Shown here: in pieces, positions 26,293 to 33,977 of the stretch
How positions within the stretch are numbered: position 1 is the first letter of the stretch
Layout: every line of letters begins with the position of its first letter
Assembly (NCBI GenBank): GCA_033856025.1
Contig: JAWVFQ010000030.1
Location: 4,638 to 68,637, forward strand
DNA: 64,000 nt
DNA from: AC-38 sp033856025
GTDB taxonomy: Bacteria > Actinomycetota > Thermoleophilia > Solirubrobacterales > Solirubrobacteraceae
Reading direction: 5' to 3'
Position numbers and translations under genes: made by a program
Notes under the pieces: generated by a model
Told to the model about the DNA's origin: nothing
Database searches by the model: none
Seen by the model: the letters and a program-made list of their open reading frames with translations, nothing else

Positions 26293-27054
26293 TCACCCAG
26301 GCAGGGTGTCTATCGGCGCCCGGGCCACCCGGTCCTCGGGCTCGAGCACCAGGTAGACGTAGGCGAACGCCGCCAGCAGCGCTCCGATCACCGGGCCGAT
26401 CACGTACACCCAGAAGTCGCTGAACTCGCCGGAGACGATGGCCGGGCCGAAGGAGCGCGCCGGGTTGAACCCGGCCCCGTCGAGCGGCGCGAACACCATC
26501 ACGCCGAGGCCCAGCGCCATGCCGATGCCCAGGCCCGCCCAGTCGCGCAGCCCGCGCTGGTTGACGGCGAAGGTCATGATCGCCCACATCAGGACGAACG
26601 TCCCGATGATCTCGACCAGCAGGCCACCCAGCGCCTTGCCCTGGAGGAACTTCTCCGAGACCGTGGTGGCGCCGTAGTTCACGGCGTCGCCCTCGTCGGA
26701 CATCAGCACCTTGGTCACCAGCGCGGCCGCCACCGCCCCGGCCAGCTGCACGAGGACGTAGATGAGGGCGTCCAGCGGCGTGATCTTGCGCAGCGCCGTG
26801 AGCGCCGCGGTGACCGCCGGGTTGAAGTGCGCGCCCGACGTGTGCCCGAGGGAGTAGACGAGCAGGGCCAGGACGAACACGTGCACCAGCCCGATGACGG
26901 CGAAGTCGGTGAACCCGAGGCCGCCCTCGGAGTTGACTGTGACGACGGAGCAGACGAACAGCACCAGCAGGAACGTCCCCAGGAACTCCGCCACGTAGGC
27001 CGGAGTGCCGCGCTCCTCGATCTCCCGGTCCCGGACCCTGCCACGAGCTTCCAC
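26293..27054 (-). CDS. MIP-family aquaporin
   Basis: A 253-residue channel with six membrane segments and the two pore motifs HFNPAVT near residue 84 and GFNPARS near residue 206. An aquaporin rather than a glycerol facilitator is favoured by the narrow-filter-type surroundings, but this is not decisive. The GTG at 27054 is chosen because a strong GGGAGAG ribosome binding site lies upstream. Water or small-solute flux is its role; the close spacing to fbiC looks operonic but gives no functional link. Confidence 0.9.
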   Translation of the reverse strand: MEARGRVRDREIEERGTPAYVAEFLGTFLLVLFVCSVVTVNSEGGLGFTDFAVIGLVHVFVLALLVYSLGHTSGAHFNPAVTAALTALRKITPLDALIYVLVQLAGAVAAALVTKVLMSDEGDAVNYGATTVSEKFLQGKALGGLLVEIIGTFVLMWAIMTFAVNQRGLRDWAGLGIGMALGLGVMVFAPLDGAGFNPARSFGPAIVSGEFSDFWVYVIGPVIGALLAAFAYVYLVLEPEDRVARAPIDTLPG

Positions 27055-27098
27055 GTCGTCTCTCTCCCTCGGTCGTTGGCGCCTGAGCGGACGGGATC

Positions 27099-27881
27099 CT
27101 ATTCGGCGTCGCCGCGGGTGCTCGGCGTGACCGCCGCTCCGCCGCCCAGGGCCCGGCGCACCAGCGCCGGCGCCACCGCCCGCGCCGCGGCCGCGAGCCA
27201 GTACGGGCGCGGGACGTAGCGCTCGGCCTTGCCCCCCGGCCCGGTCTCCCAGATCGCGTCCGCCACGCGCTCGGGCTTGGAGACCATCCAGCGCGTGGCC
27301 CGGCGGTCGACCAGCTCGCGCTGGGGGAAGCCCTCGGTGGCCACGAAGCCCGGGAGGACCAGGCCGACGTGGACGCCGTGCCGGGCCTCCTCGAGATGCA
27401 GCGCGTCGCTCCAGCCGGCCAGCGCGAACTTGCTGGCCGAGTAGGCGCCGGAGTTCCCCCGGCCGACCCGGCCCGCGGTGCTGGAGACGTTGACGATCGA
27501 GGACGGGGCGCTCGCGCGCAGCAGCGGGAGCAGCGCCTCCGTCAGCCGCAGCACCGCGTCGAAGTTGAGCTCCATGTGGCGCTTGACGTTCTCCCACCCC
27601 GCCTCGCCGAAGCGCCCGCGCCAGGCGCCGCCGGCATTGTTGACCAGCAGGTCCAGGCGGCCGCCGTGCTCGCGCTCGACGGCGTCGCGCACGGCGGCGG
27701 GGGCGCCCTCGTCCGTCAGATCGACCGATACGACCGTCGCGCCGCCGAGCTCGCCGGCCAGCGCGCGCAGGCGGTCCTCGCGGCGCGCCACCAGCACGAC
27801 GTCCCACCCCGGCTCGCGGGCGATGCGCCGTGCGGTCGCCTCGCCGATCCCGCTGGACGCGCCGGTGACGAGCGCGATCAC
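27099..27881 (-). CDS. SDR-family oxidoreductase
   Basis: A 260-residue classical short-chain dehydrogenase with TGASSGIG, NNAGG, the NVSSTAGRVG serine block and YSASKFAL at the catalytic Tyr-Lys. The C-terminal 60 residues are longer and more hydrophobic than in FabG, similar to YqjQ/DltE-like SDRs. Substrate unknown. The ATG overlaps the stop of the receiver-like gene upstream (ATGA), so they form one message. Confidence 0.88.
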   Translation of the reverse strand: MIALVTGASSGIGEATARRIAREPGWDVVLVARREDRLRALAGELGGATVVSVDLTDEGAPAAVRDAVEREHGGRLDLLVNNAGGAWRGRFGEAGWENVKRHMELNFDAVLRLTEALLPLLRASAPSSIVNVSSTAGRVGRGNSGAYSASKFALAGWSDALHLEEARHGVHVGLVLPGFVATEGFPQRELVDRRATRWMVSKPERVADAIWETGPGGKAERYVPRPYWLAAAARAVAPALVRRALGGGAAVTPSTRGDAE

Positions 27882-28210
27882 GCCGGCAGCTCCAGCAGCG
27901 CCGCGCCCTCGCGCACGAACCGCGAGCGCGGGACGGCGGCGTCGAACCCGGCGGCCAGCGCCCGGTCGCGGACGTCGGCCTCGACGTGGGAGTAGACCGC
28001 CAGCGCGTAGCCGTCGGCCGCGCCCAGCGCCAGCGCGGCGTCGGACACCCCGCTGGCCAGGTCCACGATCACCGCGTCGGCGCCGCGCGAGGCCGTCGCG
28101 GCCTCCTCGGCCTGGGCCGTGAGCAGCACCTCGTGGCCGGCTCCCTCCAGCAGCGCGTGCACCTTCGAGCCGAACAGCAGGTCGGGCACCAGCGCGACGA
28201 CCCGGGCCAT
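27878..28210 (-). CDS. small receiver-like protein
   Basis: A 110-residue alpha/beta protein with a response-regulator receiver shape: VVALVPDLLFGSKVHALLEGAGHEVLL, then ADAVIVDLAS with a central Asp, and an FDAAVPRSRF segment where receivers carry the conserved Lys, here Arg. The early acidic pair of true receivers is missing, so phosphorylation is doubtful. No output domain or histidine kinase is adjacent. It sits 4 bp after the 121-residue gene upstream. Confidence 0.6.
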   Translation of the reverse strand: MARVVALVPDLLFGSKVHALLEGAGHEVLLTAQAEEAATASRGADAVIVDLASGVSDAALALGAADGYALAVYSHVEADVRDRALAAGFDAAVPRSRFVREGAALLELPA

Positions 28211-28214
28211 CCGC

Positions 28215-28580
28215 TCAGCCCTGGGCGCGGATGCGGCGCATCTGGCGGCGCACCGACTCCGGCCGGCCCCACATCGGCTCGACCTCGGTGCGGCCCTCGC
28301 GCACCTCGCGCACCACCAGCTCGCCGCGGATCCCCGCCTGGTCGAGCAGCTTCAGCGCGAAGCGCACGGTCGATGCCGCCGCGGCGTGGCCGAACTCGTG
28401 GGCCACCAGCAGGCGCCAGTGCCAGTCGTGGTGCGAGTAGGGCTGGGCGTTGGACGGCACCAGCAGGGTCGCGGCCTCGACGTAGCGCGACTCGTCCTCG
28501 ATGCGCAGGTCGAACTCGAGGTCCGTCCAGTCCTCGGGGAGCGAGTCGACGATCCGCTCGAAGGTCTCGGCCAGCCGCAC
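28215..28580 (-). CDS. small conserved-looking protein of unknown function
   Basis: A 121-residue soluble protein, start GTG at 28580, 10 bp after the SRPBCC gene. It is acidic in the first third and basic at the end (RRQMRRIRAQG). Trp-rich YSHHDWHWRLL is followed by VAHEFGHAAAA. The HEFGH string resembles a zinc-peptidase motif but no third ligand or peptidase fold is evident, so no enzymatic call is made. Upstream in-frame starts would run into the neighbouring gene. Confidence 0.6.
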   Translation of the reverse strand: MRLAETFERIVDSLPEDWTDLEFDLRIEDESRYVEAATLLVPSNAQPYSHHDWHWRLLVAHEFGHAAAASTVRFALKLLDQAGIRGELVVREVREGRTEVEPMWGRPESVRRQMRRIRAQG

Positions 28581-28590
28581 GCGGCTGAGA

Positions 28591-29049
28591 CTACCGGGCG
28601 AAGTGCGTGCGCAGGCGGCGGTGACGGTGGGCGAACAGGCGCTCCACGATGCCGCGCACAAGACCTCCGCTGCCCGGGATGCGGGGCGCGAACGTGAGCC
28701 GGTCGGTGACCGCGCAGGCGTCCGCGCCGCGCTCGGTGACCTCGCGCTCGTGCTGCCAGAAGCGCATGCTGCCCATGGGCGAGCGCTCCAGGAAGCGCCG
28801 GCCCGGCCCGCGCTCGACGAGCGTCAGGCGGTCGTAGTCGAACGGCAGCACGCCGAGCAGCAGCACCCACGAGCGCCCGACCGGCCGCCCCAGCGGGAGC
28901 TCCTCCAGGGTGCGACCGCGGGCCGCGCGCGGCATGGTCATCCGCAGCCACGGGCCCAGCTCGTGGTTGACGCCCGCCGGCGTCGTCACGCGCGCCCAGA
29001 CGGCATCGGCCGGGGCGGGCAGCTCGGTCGTGCGGGCGACCTCGATCAT
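28591..29049 (-). CDS. SRPBCC/START-like lipid-binding family protein
   Basis: A 152-residue protein with the helix-grip look of the SRPBCC superfamily: an N-terminal ARTTELPAPADAVWARVTTP strand-helix, a mid-region of beta strands (YDRLTLVERGPGRRFLERS) and a long C-terminal helix ending HRHRRLRTHFAR. These proteins bind hydrophobic ligands in a cavity. The ligand is unknown. It overlaps the Nramp stop by ATGA. Confidence 0.7.
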   Translation of the reverse strand: MIEVARTTELPAPADAVWARVTTPAGVNHELGPWLRMTMPRAARGRTLEELPLGRPVGRSWVLLLGVLPFDYDRLTLVERGPGRRFLERSPMGSMRFWQHEREVTERGADACAVTDRLTFAPRIPGSGGLVRGIVERLFAHRHRRLRTHFAR

Positions 29050-30335
29050 CCGAAGAACGTCTGGTAGAGGAGGAAGAGGTTCAGCGCGCTGATCAGCGCG
29101 GCCACCACGGCGGCGGCGGCGGTGGTCACGGGGTGGTTGGCCAGCACGCCCATCACGTCGCGCCGGCGCGTGAGCAGGACGAGCGGGACGAGCGCGAACG
29201 GGATCCCGAACGACAGCACGACCTGCGAGATGACCAGCGAGCGCGTCGGGTCCAGGCCGATGGCCAGCACGACGAGCGCCGGCACCATCGTGACCAGCCG
29301 CCGGACCGCGATGGGGATCCTGCGCGCGATGAACCCCTGCATCACGACCTGTCCCGCGTACGTCCCCACGCTGGACGAGGCCAGCCCCGACGCCAGCAGC
29401 GCGAGCGCGAAGGCCAGGGCGGCCTCGGGGCCCACCAGGTTCCCGAAGCCCGTGTGCGCCTTCTCGATCGAGTCCACGTTCAGCGTGGTCCCGTGGAACA
29501 GCGACGCCGCGATCACCAGCATGGCCATGTTCACGACGCCGGCCAGCGTCATGGCGATCGTCACGTCGATGCGCGTGAAGCGCAGCAGCCGCCGGCGCTC
29601 GGCGTCGTCGCGCGCCGGGATGCGGTTCTGCGTCAGCGCCGAGTGCAGGTAGATGACGTGCGGCATCACGGTGGCGCCGAGGATCCCGGTGGCCAGCAGC
29701 ACGGAGTCCCCGCCCGAGAAGTGCGGGATGAACCCGCCGGCCACGCCGCCCGCGTCGGCGCCGATCTTCAGCGTGTCGTAGAGGAAGCCGAGCAGGATGA
29801 TCCCCAGGAAGAACAGGATCGCCAGCTCGAAGCGCCGGTAGCCGCGGGTCTGCAGCGCCAGGATCGCGAAGGCGACCAGCGCGGTGATCAGGCCGGCCGC
29901 GAACAGGGGAACGTCGAAGAGCAGGTTCAGCGCGATCGCCGCGCCGACGAACTCGGCCAGGTCCGTGGCCATGGCGATCGCCTCGGCCTGCGCCCACAGC
30001 CCCCAGGTGACGGGCCGCGGGAAGCGCTCGCGGCACAGCTGCGGGAGGTTCTTGCCGGTGGCGATGCCGATCTTCGCCGAGAGGTTCTGGATCAGCATCG
30101 CCATCAGGTTGGCGGCGAGGATCACCCAGAGCAGGAGGTAGCCGTACTTGGCGCCCCCGGAGATGTTCGTGGCGAAGTTGCCGGGGTCCACGTAGGCGAT
30201 GCAGGCCACGAACGCGGGCCCGAGCAGCGGCAGCACCCCGCGCAGGCCCCCGCGAGCGCGCACGCGGCTGAGCTGGCTGGGGCCGGGCAGCGCGACGACG
30301 CCGACGTCCACCTCGGGAGGCGGGGCCGCGGTCAC
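29046..30335 (-). CDS. mntH: Nramp-family divalent metal (Mn/Fe) transporter
   Basis: A 429-residue proton-coupled metal importer with about 11 membrane segments. The metal site is visible as the DPGN motif in YVDPGNFATN near residue 50 and MPHVIYLHS in segment 6. The GTG overlaps the stop of the DtxR-family regulator (GTGA), so transporter and regulator are one operon, supporting a manganese- or iron-responsive import system. Confidence 0.93.
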   Translation of the reverse strand: MTAAPPPEVDVGVVALPGPSQLSRVRARGGLRGVLPLLGPAFVACIAYVDPGNFATNISGGAKYGYLLLWVILAANLMAMLIQNLSAKIGIATGKNLPQLCRERFPRPVTWGLWAQAEAIAMATDLAEFVGAAIALNLLFDVPLFAAGLITALVAFAILALQTRGYRRFELAILFFLGIILLGFLYDTLKIGADAGGVAGGFIPHFSGGDSVLLATGILGATVMPHVIYLHSALTQNRIPARDDAERRRLLRFTRIDVTIAMTLAGVVNMAMLVIAASLFHGTTLNVDSIEKAHTGFGNLVGPEAALAFALALLASGLASSSVGTYAGQVVMQGFIARRIPIAVRRLVTMVPALVVLAIGLDPTRSLVISQVVLSFGIPFALVPLVLLTRRRDVMGVLANHPVTTAAAAVVAALISALNLFLLYQTFFG

Positions 30336-31006
30336 GCCGTCACGTCCACGCGCATCGCCTGCGCGAGCGCGCCGCCCAGCACGTGCGTCTCGGCCCCGAA
30401 GCGGACGAAGACCGGGCCGTCGAACGGCTGCTTGTCCACGACCTCGAGGACGTCGCCCGGCGAGATCCCGCGCTCGGAGAGGTAGCGCAGCATCTCGGAG
30501 TCCGAGTCCGACACGCGCACGAACGTCCCGGTCTGACCGGCCTCCAGCGACTGGAGCGAGGCGGTCTCGTGCTCGGGCATCTCGAGGTCGCGCGTGGGGA
30601 TCGGGTCCCCGTGCGGGTCCACCTTCGGGTCGCCGAGCTTGGCCGCGATCAGCTCCTCCAGCTCCTCGGACAGCACGTGCTCGAGGACCTCGGCCTCGGC
30701 GTGCACGCGGTCCCAGGGCACGTCGAGCGCCTCGGCCAGGTAGAGCTCGAGGAGGCGGTGGTGGCGCAGGACCTCGAGGGCGAGGCGCGCGCCCGCGGGC
30801 GTGAGCTGGACGCCCTTGTAGGGCACGTGGGTGACCAGGCCCATCTCGCTGAGGCGCTTGACCATCCCCGAGGCCGAGCCGGGCGTGACGCCGAGGCGCT
30901 CGGCCAGCGCGTTGGTGCTGACGGCGCCCTCGCCGCGCTCCTCCAGGGCGTAGATCGCCTTCGCGTAGTCCTGGACGGCGGAGGTAGTCTCGATGTTGGC
31001 GGCCAT
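30332..31006 (-). CDS. DtxR/MntR-family metal-dependent repressor
   Basis: A 224-residue regulator. An N-terminal winged helix (about 1-70; VSTNALAERLGVTPGSASGMVKRL) is followed by the metal-binding dimerisation domain with HAEAEVLEHVLSEELEEL, and by a C-terminal FeoA/SH3-like domain (about 150-224). With metal bound it should repress its own operon. The next gene is the Nramp importer, which favours Mn or Fe as the signal. A palindromic operator candidate lies just upstream of its start. Confidence 0.92.
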   Translation of the reverse strand: MAANIETTSAVQDYAKAIYALEERGEGAVSTNALAERLGVTPGSASGMVKRLSEMGLVTHVPYKGVQLTPAGARLALEVLRHHRLLELYLAEALDVPWDRVHAEAEVLEHVLSEELEELIAAKLGDPKVDPHGDPIPTRDLEMPEHETASLQSLEAGQTGTFVRVSDSDSEMLRYLSERGISPGDVLEVVDKQPFDGPVFVRFGAETHVLGGALAQAMRVDVTA

Positions 31007-31017
31007 GAGCCTTAGAG

Positions 31018-31032
31018 TTTGGCATGGCTAAA
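31018..31032. promoter_or_regulatory. candidate DtxR/MntR operator
   Basis: TTTGGC-ATG-GCTAAA is an imperfect palindrome (5 of 6 arm positions match) located 11 bp before the DtxR-family gene's ATG. Known DtxR-family operators have a comparable TTAGG/CCTAA-like dyad. A TTGAAA hexamer on the minus strand (31038-31043) could be the -35 element of the repressed promoter. Confidence 0.45.
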
Positions 31033-31059
31033 TCTGAGTTTCAAGAGGACCGACCTCGT

Positions 31060-31065
31060 TATCCT
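31060..31065 (+). promoter_or_regulatory. -10-like box TATCCT for ygfZ
   Basis: TATCCT ends 6 nt before the ATG at 31072, supporting that ATG and a leaderless transcript instead of the upstream in-frame ATG at 31024, which would run through the operator. Confidence 0.4.
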
Positions 31066-31071
31066 CGGTTC

Positions 31072-32019
31072 ATGGCCGTCGCCAGCTCACCGTCCGCCGA
31101 CCACGCCGCGCTCGCGGAGGGCTGCGGGCTGCTGGACCGGTCCGAGCGCGGCAAGCTCGCCCTGACCGGCGCGGGCGCCGGGGAGTTCCTCAACGGCCTC
31201 GTGTCCAACGAGGTCGAGGACCTGGCGCCGGGGGCCGGCGTCTACGCCGCCGTCCTGACCCCCAAGGGCCGGATGGTGGGCGACCTGCGGATCCTGCGTG
31301 CGGACGATGAGTACCTGCTGGACACCGAGCGCGCCGCCCTCCAGGAGGTCTTCAACGTCCTGTGGCGCGGGCGGGTCGGCTACGACGTCGAGGTCCACAA
31401 GCGCACGCTGCAGACCGGGCTGCTTTCGCTGGCGGGCCCGCGCGCGCGGACGGTCGCCGGAGGGGACACGCTGGGCGAGGACGAGCACGACCATGTCGCG
31501 GCGCGGATCGGCGGCGCGGCGGTCCGGCTCGTGGCCACGGACGTCGGCGTGGACGTCCTGTGCGACGCGGGCGACACCGAGACGGTCGCGGCCGCGCTGC
31601 GCGTGCGCGGCGCGGCCGACGTCGGCGAGGCGGCGTGGGAGAGCCTGCGGGTGCAGCGGGGCCGGCCGCGCTACGGCACCGACCTCGACGACTCGACCAT
31701 CCCCCAGGAGGCCGGCCTCAACGAGCGCGCGGTCTCGTTCACCAAGGGCTGCTACGTCGGCCAGGAGACCGTGGCCCGGCTCTTCTACCGGGGCAAGCCC
31801 AACCGCCACCTGCGCGGGCTGCGCCTCTCCGGCCCCGCGGCGCCGGGCGACGAGCTGCGCCTGGACGGCAAGCCCGTGGGCCGGCTGGGCACGGTGGCCG
31901 AGTCGCCGCGGCTGGGGACGATCGCGCTGGCGCTGGTGCGCCGCGAGGCCGAGCCCGGAGCGGCGCTGGAGGCCGGCGACGCCGGCACCCGGGCCGAGGT
32001 CGTCGAGCTCCCCTTCTAG
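31072..32019 (+). CDS. ygfZ: YgfZ/GcvT-family folate-binding iron-sulfur repair protein
   Basis: A 315-residue tetrahydrofolate-binding protein that aids iron-sulfur cluster assembly or repair. The diagnostic KGCYVGQETVAR motif is near residue 225. The N-terminal half has the GcvT-like LTGAGAGEFLNGLVSNEV and YAAVLTPKGRMVGDLRI blocks. It is divergent from the metal-regulator operon across the shared operator region. Its stop overlaps the convergent gene by 4 bp. Confidence 0.92.
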   Translation: MAVASSPSADHAALAEGCGLLDRSERGKLALTGAGAGEFLNGLVSNEVEDLAPGAGVYAAVLTPKGRMVGDLRILRADDEYLLDTERAALQEVFNVLWRGRVGYDVEVHKRTLQTGLLSLAGPRARTVAGGDTLGEDEHDHVAARIGGAAVRLVATDVGVDVLCDAGDTETVAAALRVRGAADVGEAAWESLRVQRGRPRYGTDLDDSTIPQEAGLNERAVSFTKGCYVGQETVARLFYRGKPNRHLRGLRLSGPAAPGDELRLDGKPVGRLGTVAESPRLGTIALALVRREAEPGAALEAGDAGTRAEVVELPF

Positions 32020-32651
32020 CGTAGGGCGGAGAGCTCGCGGGAGCGCGAGAGGGCCAGGCCGGCGACGCCCAGCGCGAACATCACGGAGCCCAGGAACAGC
32101 GTCCGGTAGAACTGCGGCCCGCTGAGCGGGAGGCCGGGCGCCGTGGCCTGCGGCTTCTTGGCCGGCTTGGGGGCGGGCTCGGTCGGCGGCACGAACGGGT
32201 CGGGCTGGTTGGGGCCGCCGGGCTGCGGCTCGACCGGCGTCTGCGCGCTGCGTGCCGTGGGCGTGTCCAGGACGATCTGGGGCTCGGCCGCGAAGGCCTG
32301 GGCGGGAGCCACCGGCACGCCGGCGGACTGGCCGGGCGACTTCGGGCTCGCCGGTCCACCGGTGGAGGAGTCGCCGGTCGAGCCGTCGCCGGAGCCGCTC
32401 CCCGGCGACTCGCCGGCGCGCGGTGTCGCGGCCGAGTCGCTGGTGACGTGGATGAGGCCCGACGGGTCGGCCGCCGCCGGAGCCGGAGCCGGCGGCGTGG
32501 GGCTGACGGCCGGCGGGTCGGGCTGCCCGGTGCCGCCGCCGATGGACACGGGCGCCGCCTCTCCCCCCGTCCCGGCGTAGCCCAGCGCGAAGCCGGGCGC
32601 GGCCAGCGCGAGGAGCAGGGGCGCGAGCGTGATTATGGGTCGCCGCCTCAT
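32016..32651 (-). CDS. Pro/Ser-rich exported protein with a C-terminal sorting-like anchor
   Basis: A 211-residue low-complexity surface protein. A signal peptide covers about residues 1-24. A long Pro/Ala/Ser/Gly linker (about 30-175) is followed by LPLSG near residue 174, a hydrophobic segment (RTLFLGSVMFALGVAGLAL) and a short tail with two arginines. This resembles a sortase signal with LPLSG in place of LPXTG, but a plain membrane anchor is equally possible. No globular domain is seen. It lies 42 bp after the R2-like gene. Confidence 0.68.
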   Translation of the reverse strand: MRRRPIITLAPLLLALAAPGFALGYAGTGGEAAPVSIGGGTGQPDPPAVSPTPPAPAPAAADPSGLIHVTSDSAATPRAGESPGSGSGDGSTGDSSTGGPASPKSPGQSAGVPVAPAQAFAAEPQIVLDTPTARSAQTPVEPQPGGPNQPDPFVPPTEPAPKPAKKPQATAPGLPLSGPQFYRTLFLGSVMFALGVAGLALSRSRELSALR

Positions 32652-32693
32652 CGGGGCGTCGTTCGACGCGCACGATGCGGTACCTGCCCCGCG

Positions 32694-33977
32694 TCAGCGG
32701 CCGAAGACGCGCGGCACGGCGGCGATCGAGCGCAGCTTCCCGCGCGGGCGCACGCGGCGCAGCAGCAGCGCCTTGCGCGGGTCCATCCGGCCCGCGACCA
32801 CGTCCACGAAGTCCTCCCACCGCGCGGCGATCGTCACGTCGGGCGCCGGGGCGTGTCCCGGCTCGGCGCGGGCGTTGCCGTTGTCGACCACGACGTGCCA
32901 GGGCTTGGCGTCCGGGAAGTCCCACTGGAAGGTCGTCGGGCGGTCCAGCCCGTGCTGGGGGTTGATGGACCGGCGGATCGTGTCGAAGAGCAGCGCCTGG
33001 TCGGCCTCGGCGCAGGACGGGGGCCCCTGCTTCTCCCCCAGCAGCCCCGCCTTGACCAGCTCGCGACCGCGGCGCGCGCGCTCCACGTGGTCGACGTCGA
33101 GAGGAATCGGCGGCGGGCCGGGCAGCTCCTCGAGCGGCAGGCCGGCGCTGCGCATCTTCGTCTCCAGCGACATGGACCCCTCGGCGCCCAGCTCGTCCAG
33201 GCCCATCCCGAAGCACGTCACGTAGCTCTCGTCCCAGCCCGGCGGGATGAGGACCGACGCCGTCCACGGGATGACCTCGCGCAGCAGCTCGGCCACCGAG
33301 CGCCGGCAGCGGGGGTCCTGCGCCGCCAGGTCGTGCAGCAGCTTTACCCCGAAGGCGATGTGGCGCTGCTCGTCGCGGGCCACGTTCTCCATGCCCGCGC
33401 GGAAGGCCGGCAGCAGGTCGCGCCTCTCCAGGTAGGAGGTGATGAAGTGCTGGCCGGGCTGGGCCAGCGACGCCTCGATGATCACGTGGTAGAGCGTGAT
33501 CGCGGCCGCCAGCTTGGGCTTGGAGCGGTCCTTGCGCAGCTCGTCGGCCATCGTGTCCAGCCGGTCGAACACCTTGCGAAAGCCCCACGTGAGCTCGGGC
33601 GTGATCTGCTGGAGCCCTCCGCGCATCGTGCCGTCCCCGACGCCCGCCACCTCGTGCATGAAGCGCTTGAAGAAGACGGCGTGGCGGGCCTCGTCGACCT
33701 GCTGGGTGGCCAGGAAGTACTTCTGCTCCTCGGTCGGCGCCGCGTCGATGTAGGGCCCGAGGTTGTCGGCGACGGCATCCTCGCCGTAGAAGAAGAGGTT
33801 GTAGTTCCACAGCGCGGCGCGGCGCTCGTGCTCGGTGAACTCCTCGCGCCACTGGCGGGCGTCCTCGGTGAAGTCCAGCTCCGTGGCGCTCCAGTTGCCC
33901 TGCTCCCAGCGGGCGTAGAGGTCCTCGTAGGAGATGGCGGCGGCGGCGGGCGCGGTGCGCGTATCGGGGGGGCTCAT
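32694..33977 (-). CDS. R2-like ferritin-fold oxidase fused to an SCP2-like domain
   Basis: A 427-residue protein. Residues of about 15-290 show the ribonucleotide-reductase R2-like four-helix fold with metal ligands: Glu in FFYGEDAVAD, ExxH in DEARHAVFF, Glu in IIEASLAQ and ExxH in ARDEQRHIAFG. The C-terminal part (about 320-425) looks like an SCP2 sterol-carrier domain (FQWDFPDAKPWHVVVDNG to VVAGRMDPRKALL). No catalytic RNR large subunit is nearby. An R2-like ligand-binding oxidase acting on a lipid is more likely than true RNR. It overlaps the nuclease gene by ATGA. Confidence 0.8.
   Translation of the reverse strand: MSPPDTRTAPAAAAISYEDLYARWEQGNWSATELDFTEDARQWREEFTEHERRAALWNYNLFFYGEDAVADNLGPYIDAAPTEEQKYFLATQQVDEARHAVFFKRFMHEVAGVGDGTMRGGLQQITPELTWGFRKVFDRLDTMADELRKDRSKPKLAAAITLYHVIIEASLAQPGQHFITSYLERRDLLPAFRAGMENVARDEQRHIAFGVKLLHDLAAQDPRCRRSVAELLREVIPWTASVLIPPGWDESYVTCFGMGLDELGAEGSMSLETKMRSAGLPLEELPGPPPIPLDVDHVERARRGRELVKAGLLGEKQGPPSCAEADQALLFDTIRRSINPQHGLDRPTTFQWDFPDAKPWHVVVDNGNARAEPGHAPAPDVTIAARWEDFVDVVAGRMDPRKALLLRRVRPRGKLRSIAAVPRVFGR

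Noticed and set aside
28215..28580. HEFGH string as a zinc metallopeptidase motif in the 121-residue protein
   Set aside because: No third ligand, signal peptide or peptidase landmarks accompany it, and the protein is too small for a known HExxH family; chance in a His/Glu-rich segment is likely.
31024..31071. ATG at 31024 as the ygfZ start
   Set aside because: It would place the operator and the TATCCT box inside the coding region and add 16 residues not expected in the family.
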